Origin: Gammaproteobacteria bacterium
Lineage (GTDB): Bacteria; Pseudomonadota; Gammaproteobacteria; UWMA-0217
Assembly (NCBI GenBank): GCA_011330835.1
Contig: DRPO01000056.1
Location: 1-7,433 of the forward strand
Direction: 5' to 3'
Length of the DNA: 7,433 bases
Under the pieces are notes generated by a model. It saw only the letters and a program-made list of their open reading frames with translations, had not been told where the DNA came from and did no database searches. The stretch's first letter is position 1. Every line of letters begins with the position of its first letter. A program made the translations under genes and the position numbers. Shown piece by piece: positions 1 to 4,997 of the stretch.

Positions 1-1
1 A

Positions 2-226
2 AAGCCTCGTCCCGCGCCGGGCGGCAAGGCCCCCCTGAAGTCAGATATGCCAACGGAGATGTCCCGCAAGGATTTTGAAAATTATCTGCAACGGCGTTAT
101 TTCGGCAGTTACGCTTTTTATCGCAAGTTGACGAGCGGTAAGCGGGAACGCGTGTACCGGGCTTATCGGAAAAATCCCAATATTGAACTTGTCCGGGAAA
201 AAATCAAACAGATCTATCTCAAGTAA
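2..226 (+). CDS. C-terminal part of an unrecognised basic protein (5' end outside window)
   Basis: An open frame runs from base 2 to a TAA at 224-226 and gives 74 residues with no stop, so the gene most likely begins upstream of the window. The visible part starts with a Pro/Gly/Lys-rich, probably disordered stretch (about residues 1-15). It continues into a helical, strongly basic and Tyr/Phe-rich tail that includes RRYFGSYAFYRKL and ends IKQIYLK. Internal ATGs at 47 and 59 could start a short protein, but neither has a clear ribosome-binding site. The downstream rhodanese gene starts 15 bases after the stop on the same strand, so the two are probably one operon. I do not recognise the family and assign no function. 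Confidence in coding rests on the tight spacing and the biased composition. Confidence 0.6.
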   Translation, partial: KPRPAPGGKAPLKSDMPTEMSRKDFENYLQRRYFGSYAFYRKLTSGKRERVYRAYRKNPNIELVREKIKQIYLK

Positions 227-241
227 TGGGAGAGTGATAGC

Positions 242-955
242 ATGATTAGCCGCTTGTTTTATTATCGTTTATTGTTGTTTCTGGTTGTCGCGGGCCTCAG
301 CCTGCCGTCCGTTTTCGCCGATGAAAAAAAGGTTCAACTGGACGCGACGCGCGACAGTATCGAGACCGTCCACAATGGACAGGTCATCGAGGTGCGACGC
401 ATCCAGGATTTGAACCACACCATTGCCGGTTTTTTCGCTCGCACCTCTCACCCTTGCCCCCCGCATTGTATCGAGCCCATCCAGATAGATCCCCGCGTCA
501 AGACCGTGGGTGAACGGGAAGTGTTCGATTTCATGTCGAATGACGTGATTAATGGCAGCGGCGTGCTGATTGACGCCCGGCTTCCGTCCTGGAACAAAAA
601 AGGGACCATACCGGGGGCCGTTAACATCCCGTTTACGGTGCTGGAATCATCATCTCGAGATCCCGCCCTGGTGGACGCCCTGTACAAGCTGGGCGTGAGC
701 AAACGCGGCCAGGTGGGCATGATCTCTCGCGCCCTGGAAAAGATGGGTTTTCTCAATGGCGATCTGAAAAACGACGACTGGGATTTTACCCAGGCCAAGA
801 AGCTGATCCTGTTTTGCAACGGCCCCTGGTGCGGCCAGTCGCCGCGCGCCATCAAGGCGCTGCTCAAGCTGGGTTATCCAGCGGATAAACTGGCGTACTA
901 CCGGGGCGGCATGCAAATGTGGCAGTTGTACGGATTGACCACGATCGTTCCGTAG
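242..955 (+). CDS. Exported rhodanese-like domain protein
   Basis: This 237-residue protein has an N-terminal signal peptide: basic MISRLFYYR, a hydrophobic core, and a likely cut after VFA at residue 26. It should therefore act in the periplasm. The rhodanese domain spans about residues 85-235, with DAR at 111-113, the typical GTIPGAVNIP at 121-130, and the active-site loop CNGPWCGQS starting at Cys192, the predicted persulfide-carrying cysteine. Cys197 lies in the same loop. Ahead of the domain is a second cysteine pair, PCPPHC (Cys72 and Cys76). Rhodaneses move sulfane sulfur or bind redox partners; the substrate cannot be read from the sequence. The ATG at 242 is well supported by GGGAG at 228-232, nine bases upstream. 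It follows the upstream gene by 15 bases and converges on the polysaccharide operon. The fold assignment is firm and the role is open. Confidence 0.9.
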   Translation: MISRLFYYRLLLFLVVAGLSLPSVFADEKKVQLDATRDSIETVHNGQVIEVRRIQDLNHTIAGFFARTSHPCPPHCIEPIQIDPRVKTVGEREVFDFMSNDVINGSGVLIDARLPSWNKKGTIPGAVNIPFTVLESSSRDPALVDALYKLGVSKRGQVGMISRALEKMGFLNGDLKNDDWDFTQAKKLILFCNGPWCGQSPRAIKALLKLGYPADKLAYYRGGMQMWQLYGLTTIVP

Positions 956-1086
956 CGCGGGTTGGATTTTCGCGAGGGAGCCGCCTGCTGCTTCGGGCTC
1001 GATCAACCGCTCGAACGACGCAATTTCATCGCGAACCAAAAGACCTCCCGTGGTTACGCTGCCATATGATCTTGGGTGGGGGTGTT

Positions 1087-1114
1087 TCTGGATCCCGGCG
1101 TTCGCCGGGATGAC
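1087..1114 (+). repeat. REP-type palindrome, copy 1 (inverted relative to copy 2)
   Basis: The element contains a perfect 9-base stem with a TT loop at 1092-1111 (arms ATCCCGGCG and CGCCGGGAT), flanked by TCTGG on the left and GAC on the right. The whole 28 bases are the exact reverse complement of 1194-1221. Together they form a BIME-like inverted pair between convergent genes, a usual place for REP elements. It could act as a structural transcript end, but there is no U-tract. Confidence 0.9.
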
Positions 1115-1124
1115 CGCACTCAAG

Positions 1125-1136
1125 GCGCCGGGATGA
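1125..1136 (+). repeat. Partial REP arm
   Basis: GCGCCGGGATGA repeats the right arm and flank of copy 1 (CGCCGGGATGAC) without its left arm. It lies between the two intact palindromes and is probably a decayed or truncated copy. Confidence 0.4.
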
Positions 1137-1148
1137 ATGCCTCAGGGA

Positions 1149-1157
1149 GCCGGGATG
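1149..1157 (+). repeat. Partial REP arm
   Basis: GCCGGGATG again matches the right-arm core of the REP palindrome. It is short, and alone could be chance in GC-rich DNA, but it is the second such fragment between the intact copies. Confidence 0.3.
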
Positions 1158-1193
1158 GTCGCCGCTGGACCGGCGTTGCGGCAATTCCTGGAC

Positions 1194-1221
1194 GTCATCC
1201 CGGCGAACGCCGGGATCCAGA
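1194..1221 (-). repeat. REP-type palindrome, copy 2 (inverted relative to copy 1)
   Basis: Exact reverse complement of 1087-1114 over 28 bases, reading GTCAT, then the GC-rich 9-base stem, then ATCCAGA. Each copy folds alone, and the two can also pair with each other into one long hairpin enclosing about 80 bases. Confidence 0.9.
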
Positions 1222-1306
1222 GGCCACATCCAGGCGCAACCCTGCCCAGCATGGCGATTTCCCCGTATTTCTGCTACGCGTCTTCCCGCCGACAGCTGAT
1301 AGCGAC

Positions 1307-2302
1307 TCACCCTTTTTTGTATTCGATCAACGACTGCCGGCGTTTGGTGAGGCGTCCCGCCACGAACCGCAATTGCCCGAGGAACTCCGGTATCTTCGCC
1401 AGGAAGCAGTCCAATCCGTAGGACAGGCGCACGGAGAACGGTTCCTGGTCGATTGGCGTGGGCGCGCGCAGCGCCAGCCTCAGGGCTTGGGCGGGATAGA
1501 CCAGCAACAGCAGCAACAGCCACGGCGAGACGATCAGAGCGCCAGCCAGGATGGCGAAGAACAGCCCGCCCCAGAACCAGTTGCTGCGCGCTTCCCTGAC
1601 CCAGTGGCGCTGCGGCGATTTCCCGTGCAGCCAGGCCCCTTCGGCGAAAGCGTGACCGGCGCGCTGCTGGCGTTTCCACCATTGCGAGACGCGGGTGATG
1701 TTGGCGTCGTGCCAGGTCATGTCGGCGTCGATGCGGTAGAGCTTCCAGCCGGCCTGGCGCAGCCGCACGCAGACTTCCGGGTCCTCGCCGGCGATCAGAT
1801 CCGGGTTGTAGCCGCCGATCTCGCGCATCACGTCGAACCGCACGGTGACGTCGCCGCCGCAGTAGTCGGCGTCGCCCACCGGCGTGTTCCATTCGAGATG
1901 GCAGAGCCGGTTGAAGATGGAGCGTTCGGGGTAGCGCTCCTTGCGGCGTCCGCAGACCATGGCGTAGTCCGGATGCGCTTCCAGAAAGGCGACGGCCCGG
2001 TCGAGGTAACCGTCGATCAGTTCGCAGTCGCCGTCGATGAACTGGACATAGCGGATGCCGGCATCGGTCGGCAGGGCCATCAGTCCGGCGTTGCGGGCGC
2101 GGGCGGCGGTGAACGGCTGATCGGTGTCCAGCTCGATGACGGTGGCGCCGGCCTCGCGGGCGATGGCCTGGCTGTCGTCGGTGGAGCCGGAATCGACGTA
2201 GATCAGATGGTCGAACTGTTCCCGGGCGACCGGCAGGGTCAGACGCAGCGTTTTCGCCTCGTTGCGGCCGATCACGACCAGGGCGGTCTGGTAGGCGCTC
2301 AT
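1307..2302 (-). CDS. Family 2 glycosyltransferase (GT-A), membrane-associated
   Basis: This 331-residue protein has an N-terminal GT-A domain. It shows VVIGRNEA near the start, the nucleotide-binding acidic VDSGSTDDS around Asp37, the metal-binding DGD at residues 90-92, and a GEDPEVCVRL segment at about 172-181 that fits the catalytic acidic motif. A hydrophobic stretch at about 243-275 should sit in or on the inner membrane, with a basic tail after it. It probably transfers a sugar from a nucleotide-sugar donor to a lipid-linked glycan on the cytoplasmic face; donor and acceptor cannot be read from the sequence. Its ATG overlaps the stop of the acetyltransferase gene by four bases (ATGA, 2299-2302), so translation is likely coupled. 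It is the last gene of the operon and has no clear intrinsic terminator before the REP pair. Confidence 0.92.
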   Translation of the reverse strand: MSAYQTALVVIGRNEAKTLRLTLPVAREQFDHLIYVDSGSTDDSQAIAREAGATVIELDTDQPFTAARARNAGLMALPTDAGIRYVQFIDGDCELIDGYLDRAVAFLEAHPDYAMVCGRRKERYPERSIFNRLCHLEWNTPVGDADYCGGDVTVRFDVMREIGGYNPDLIAGEDPEVCVRLRQAGWKLYRIDADMTWHDANITRVSQWWKRQQRAGHAFAEGAWLHGKSPQRHWVREARSNWFWGGLFFAILAGALIVSPWLLLLLLVYPAQALRLALRAPTPIDQEPFSVRLSYGLDCFLAKIPEFLGQLRFVAGRLTKRRQSLIEYKKG

Positions 2303-2811
2303 CGCTTCGGCCTGATCTTGGCGGGGACGCCGAGGGCGAGATGCCCGGCGGGGACGTCGTCGAGCACCACCGCGTTGGCGCCGATCACCGCGTCGTCGCC
2401 GATCTCGACCCGGCCGAGAATCTTGGCGCCGGCGCCGACATTGACGTTCCGGCCGAGGCGGGGCGCGCCGAACGGATCGTCGAGCCGGCGATTGCCCAGC
2501 GTCACGCCCTGGCGGATGATGCAGCCGTCGCCGATCACGGCATTGCCGTGGATGACGATGCCGCCCTGATGTTCGAAGACGACGTTCTCTCCCACGGTGG
2601 CGGAGTAGGGCAGCTCGATGCCGTAGAGATTGCGGGCGCGGCGATACAGCCAGCGGTAGAGAACGCTGAAGGGTGCGCGCAGCAGCTTGTTGCCGATGCC
2701 CATGCGCCAGACGCCGAAGCGGTAGTAGGCCAGCGCCCGAAAGCCGGGGCGCGTCCAGTCGCGCTCATGGTTGCGCCAGTCGTTGCGGATTTGTCGCCAC
2801 AGGCTGCTCAT
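2299..2811 (-). CDS. WcaB/CysE-like hexapeptide O-acetyltransferase of polysaccharide synthesis
   Basis: This 170-residue protein has a basic, amphipathic N-terminal half (about 1-65) and a left-handed beta-helix of hexapeptide repeats from about 66 to 165 (for example VGENVV, IGDGCI, IGDDAV, IGANAV). It resembles serine acetyltransferase, keeping the catalytic-type histidine His81 in FEHQGGIV and the QGVTLGN turn. It lacks the large N-terminal domain of E. coli CysE, and the CysE segment carrying the second active-site histidine (RHPKI) reads GAPRL here. Overall it looks closer to E. coli WcaB, the colanic acid acetyltransferase, than to CysE. I infer acetyl-CoA-dependent O-acetylation of a sugar rather than of serine. 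Both ends overlap neighbouring glycosyltransferase genes by four bases, which ties it to glycan assembly. Confidence 0.88.
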   Translation of the reverse strand: MSSLWRQIRNDWRNHERDWTRPGFRALAYYRFGVWRMGIGNKLLRAPFSVLYRWLYRRARNLYGIELPYSATVGENVVFEHQGGIVIHGNAVIGDGCIIRQGVTLGNRRLDDPFGAPRLGRNVNVGAGAKILGRVEIGDDAVIGANAVVLDDVPAGHLALGVPAKIRPKR

Positions 2812-3785
2812 TCGATGGAAAACCCCTTGCGGAACACGGAATGGGAAAACAGGTCGCCGAGAAAATGCGGCGGGTCGAGGTCCGGCTTGCGCTGGATCGC
2901 GCGCCGCAGCCGCCAGATCGCAAACCCGCAGAGCAGCGCCACATCGCTCATCAGCGCCGTCGCCTTGCCGAAGTTCTTGATGAAGAAGCGCCGCCGCGAT
3001 TCGAACCAGTAGGCGGGGCGGCGCGGCGCCTTCTTGCGGTGATCGGAGATGCCGGTGGCCGCGCCGACGGCGTGATAGACCCGGCTCTGGGGCACATACC
3101 AGATGGTCCAGCCGGCCCGCCGCGCCGCGGCGCAGTAGTCCACCTCCTCGAAATAGAGGAAATAGGCCTCGTCCATCAGGCCGATGTCGTCGATCAGCCG
3201 CGCCTTCATCATCATCGAGGCCCCGGCCAGCCAGTCGGCCTCGAAGGGCTCGTCCCGCAGCGGCATGGGAACGAGACGTCCACGCACCAGCCGGTCCAGC
3301 GGGCCGAACTGCATCGCCCCCGCGAATTCGCTGACCGGACTGTGAAAGCGGAAGGCGGAGATCTGTGGCGAGCCATCCTCGTCCTCGAGCCGGCTGCCGG
3401 CCATGCCCGCCTGCTCATGGGCTTCCAGAAAGTCGATCAACGCGCGCCCGGCGCCGGGGCGGACCCGCGTGTCGGGGTTCAGGAACCAGATGTAGCGGGG
3501 CCGAGCGCCCTGGTCGAGCGCGCTGCGGATGGCGAGGTTGTTGCCATAGGCATAGCCACCGTTGCGGGGCGCCGGGATCAGCCGGACACGGTCTTCCAGG
3601 TCATGGGCGGCGATGTGCTCGCCGATCAACGCCACCGAGTCGTCGCCCGAATCGTTGTCCACGACCACCATGCGAAACGGCGGCAGATCGTCCGCGTCGG
3701 CCAGCACGGCGTTGATACAGTCGATCGTATGCGCCGGCGTGCGGTAGTTGACGGTGCTGATCAGCAACTCGAAAGGATCGTCCAT
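2808..3785 (-). CDS. Family 2 glycosyltransferase, rhamnosyltransferase-like
   Basis: This 325-residue GT-A protein resembles the WbbL-type rhamnosyltransferase group. It has LLISTVNYRTP at the N-terminus, VVDNDSGDDS around Asp43, GGYAYGNNLAI at about 76-86, the metal-binding region FLNPDTRV with Asp105, WLAGASMM at about 185-192, and EEVDYC at 213-218, which fits the catalytic acidic motif. A hydrophobic segment at about 277-292 followed by basic residues suggests membrane attachment. It likely adds a deoxysugar or similar residue to a lipid-linked glycan; the rhamnose donor is inferred only from resemblance. It is the first gene of the three-gene operon. The start at 3785 fits the family, because the conserved core begins six residues in. 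There is no Shine-Dalgarno sequence, and TATAAT ends only six bases before the ATG. Confidence 0.92.
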   Translation of the reverse strand: MDDPFELLISTVNYRTPAHTIDCINAVLADADDLPPFRMVVVDNDSGDDSVALIGEHIAAHDLEDRVRLIPAPRNGGYAYGNNLAIRSALDQGARPRYIWFLNPDTRVRPGAGRALIDFLEAHEQAGMAGSRLEDEDGSPQISAFRFHSPVSEFAGAMQFGPLDRLVRGRLVPMPLRDEPFEADWLAGASMMMKARLIDDIGLMDEAYFLYFEEVDYCAAARRAGWTIWYVPQSRVYHAVGAATGISDHRKKAPRRPAYWFESRRRFFIKNFGKATALMSDVALLCGFAIWRLRRAIQRKPDLDPPHFLGDLFSHSVFRKGFSIE

Positions 3786-3791
3786 GAGGGG

Positions 3792-3822
3792 ATTATACGT
3801 CTCTCGGAAGGCGATATTGTAA
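3792..3822 (-). promoter_or_regulatory. Likely promoter of the glycosyltransferase operon, probably giving a leaderless mRNA
   Basis: On the minus strand a perfect -10 hexamer TATAAT occupies 3797-3792. The first base of the glycosyltransferase ATG (3785) falls exactly seven bases after it, where transcription normally starts. The -35 is weak: TTACAA at 3822-3817 with a 19-base spacer, or ACAATA at 17 bases. No Shine-Dalgarno lies upstream of the ATG. The -10 is clear; leaderless initiation is inferred from spacing. Confidence 0.65.
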
Positions 3823-3832
3823 GCGTGGAGCT

Positions 3833-3850
3833 CGGGCAGGACTGTGCCCG
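3833..3850 (-). other. Short inverted repeat between the antitoxin gene and the polysaccharide operon
   Basis: CGGGCA and TGCCCG form a 6-base stem with a 6-base loop. A second small hairpin, CCGGC/GCCGG, lies at 3881-3893. Both sit downstream of the ribbon-helix-helix antitoxin gene on its strand and upstream of the polysaccharide promoter. Neither has a T-run, so they may weaken read-through but are not convincing intrinsic terminators. Confidence 0.35.
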
Positions 3851-3916
3851 GGGGCGCAACTCGATCGAAACCCGCGAGAACCGGCTCAGCCGGGGTTGAT
3901 CACTGCGATGAATCTT

Positions 3917-4168
3917 TCAGGCGCGGCCCAGGTCGAACAGATGTTCCGGGTTATGGGACAGATCCTCCGGCCCGCCATCGAAGCATCCCACGAGGTCACC
4001 CGCCTGTTCCAGAGCAGAGCTGAACGGCTGTCCGCCTTGTCTGTGTTGTAAGAGGTAAGCGGCCAGGGCGCGTCGCACCAGCTCCGATTTCGTCAGGTGA
4101 TCGCGCGCCAGCACCTGTTCCATTTCTTTGGCGAGCTGATCGGGAATTCTGATGGTTAGTGTGTTCAT
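3917..4168 (-). CDS. Ribbon-helix-helix (CopG-type) antitoxin-like DNA-binding protein, apparently orphan
   Basis: This 83-residue protein has a clear ribbon-helix-helix domain in its first 45 residues: the DNA-contacting strand NTLTIRIPDQL, then helix LAKEMEQVLARD, the turn LTKSE, and helix LVRRALAAYLLQH. The acidic tail (DLVGCFDGGPEDL and after) is the sort of segment that wraps a toxin. Proteins of this layout are usually antitoxins and autorepressors encoded just before a PIN or RelE toxin. Here the next 131 bases downstream contain no toxin gene, and the polysaccharide operon follows. Its start lies 37 bases after the vapC stop, with no good ribosome-binding site. It could be an extra regulator of the vapC module, a solitary repressor, or the remains of a second module. 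The fold is secure and the partnership is not. Confidence 0.85.
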   Translation of the reverse strand: MNTLTIRIPDQLAKEMEQVLARDHLTKSELVRRALAAYLLQHRQGGQPFSSALEQAGDLVGCFDGGPEDLSHNPEHLFDLGRA

Positions 4169-4205
4169 GCCAAAACAAACGATAGCAAATCCTCATTCAG
4201 ATTGA

Positions 4206-4601
4206 TCACCAGATCGTGGCAAATTGCTCCAATTGTCGCAGTTTCCCGTCGGACGTGATCAGGGGGGCGTGATAGTGCATCGCCGTCGCGGCGATGATCC
4301 GATCGGCGGGGTCGCCATGCGGAAAGAGTCCCGATTGGGACAAGGCGGCGATCCGGGGTGAAATCGGCAAGACCTGAATATGGCGCGCGGCGAGGATGGC
4401 TTCGAGAAACACGCGCGGTTCCGCATCGACGATGATGCGTTGCCGGGCGATCAGCATGGCGATTTCCCACAGGGAAATGTCCGAGCAGGCCAGGGATCGA
4501 TCCTGTTCTCCGTCGTCGAGCGCCTGTCTCGCCTTGTCGGTCAACCGGTCGGGTTGCAGGGCGTCGAACAGCAGCGCATTGGTGTCACAGATTATCCTCA
4601 T
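4206..4601 (-). CDS. vapC: PIN-domain toxin VapC (ribonuclease)
   Basis: This 131-residue protein is a complete single PIN domain, the usual length for VapC. The acidic residues that bind the catalytic metal are all present: Asp6 in IICDTNAL, Glu46 in SLWEIAML, Asp97/Asp100 in HGDPADRIIAATA, and Asp118 in LITSDGKL. VapC toxins cut specific RNAs, often tRNAs or rRNA, when freed from antitoxin; the target here is unknown. The ATG at 4601 lies inside the antitoxin gene (17-base overlap, 4585-4601), so the two are translationally coupled and share the upstream promoter. The start is fixed by the conserved first strand, which begins at residue 2. This PIN subgroup commonly pairs with Phd/YefM antitoxins, which agrees with the gene found upstream. 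Confidence 0.93.
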   Translation of the reverse strand: MRIICDTNALLFDALQPDRLTDKARQALDDGEQDRSLACSDISLWEIAMLIARQRIIVDAEPRVFLEAILAARHIQVLPISPRIAALSQSGLFPHGDPADRIIAATAMHYHAPLITSDGKLRQLEQFATIW

Positions 4602-4827
4602 CGGCGGTCCATTGCGCGTCGCTGACGGGGCTTTCGATATCCCCGACGATGGCGGTCTTGCGCAGCTTCGATAGCAAGGCCCGGGCCTGCTCGGCAGGAT
4701 CGACCTCGGGAACGATCCGGGCGATCACCTTGCCGCGATTGGTCAGATACACTTCCTCGCCTTCCTTGACCTTGTCCAGGTAGGCGGGCAGGTGCTTGCG
4801 GAATTCGGTGACGTTGACGGAGGTCAT
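4585..4827 (-). CDS. Phd/YefM-family antitoxin of the VapC module
   Basis: This 80-residue protein has the Phd/YefM fold: VNVTEFRKHLPAYLDKV forms the first strand and helix, and GEEVYLTNRGKVIARIVP is the family's hallmark beta segment (about residues 23-40). The acidic C-terminal tail (about 55-80) is the part expected to bind and block the PIN toxin. Antitoxins of this family neutralise the toxin and repress their own promoter through the N-terminal domain. The gene precedes vapC and overlaps it by 17 bases. Two TGTACA boxes lie 15 to 34 bases ahead of its ATG at 4827, which supports autoregulation. A weak ribosome-binding site, GAGAAG, lies five bases upstream of the ATG. Length and order are normal for a type II module. 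Confidence 0.93.
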   Translation of the reverse strand: MTSVNVTEFRKHLPAYLDKVKEGEEVYLTNRGKVIARIVPEVDPAEQARALLSKLRKTAIVGDIESPVSDAQWTADEDNL

Positions 4828-4842
4828 GATCGCTTCTCAATG

Positions 4843-4877
4843 TGTACACTCTATATGTACACTTTACGCATTATCAA
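4843..4877 (-). promoter_or_regulatory. Promoter and TGTACA double operator of the Phd-VapC module
   Basis: On the minus strand, TTGATA (4877-4872) and TATAGA (4855-4850) with a 16-base spacer make a plausible promoter for the antitoxin gene. Two TGTACA palindromes overlap it, at 4856-4861 in the spacer beside the -10, and at 4843-4848 just past the -10. They are part of a direct repeat TGTACACT (4843-4850 and 4856-4863), centres 13 bases apart. From memory, the YefM-YoeB operator also uses paired TGTACA cores and the P1 Phd sites share a GTAC core, so antitoxin binding here would block transcription. Confidence 0.75.
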
Positions 4878-4997
4878 GCGTTGAGTCAAATCGGCTCTGG
4901 GAATGATTCGTATGAAAAGACCCGGTTGCCCACGTCTGTCGGATGAAGGCCCAAACGGGTATTCTTGGGCGCCGGAGATTCGCGGCTCGGCAGATTC

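Larger units (their letters stand above)
956..1306. other. Gene-free gap between convergent genes, carrying REP-type repeats
   Basis: This 351-base gap separates the rhodanese gene from the convergent polysaccharide operon. Its only clear structure is a cluster of REP-type palindromes (listed separately). A 5-base GAGCC/GGCTC inverted repeat at 978-982 and 996-1000 has no T-run after it, so I do not call it a terminator. I see no convincing gene here: the open frames crossing it have no recognisable protein character. Confidence 0.7.

Noticed and set aside
1087..1221. CRISPR array
   Set aside because: The repeats are palindromic and inverted, with no regular spacers and no cas genes nearby; they fit REP elements.
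1026..1892. 288-codon open frame on the minus strand
   Set aside because: It overlaps the real glycosyltransferase in another frame, runs through the REP repeats, and is Arg/Ala-rich without motifs.
1076..2569. 497-codon open frame on the plus strand
   Set aside because: It is antisense to the second glycosyltransferase and the acetyltransferase, both with full family motifs. Its low-complexity Gln/Ala/Gly/Val/Asp-rich product is typical of a shadow frame in GC-rich DNA.
3833..3893. Two small hairpins as intrinsic terminators
   Set aside because: Stems are 5-6 bases and neither is followed by a T-run on either strand.
2673..3899. 408-codon open frame on the plus strand
   Set aside because: Antisense to the rhamnosyltransferase-like gene; its composition is that of a reverse-complement shadow.
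3886..3918. Ten-codon stretch ERFIAVINPG after the orphan antitoxin gene as a toxin remnant
   Set aside because: It is too short and lacks any PIN or RelE signature, so it could be chance.
4965..4997. Upstream TTG start for murB
   Set aside because: It would add 11 residues not seen in E. coli MurB, has no ribosome-binding site, and the ATG at 4998 aligns with the known N-terminus.
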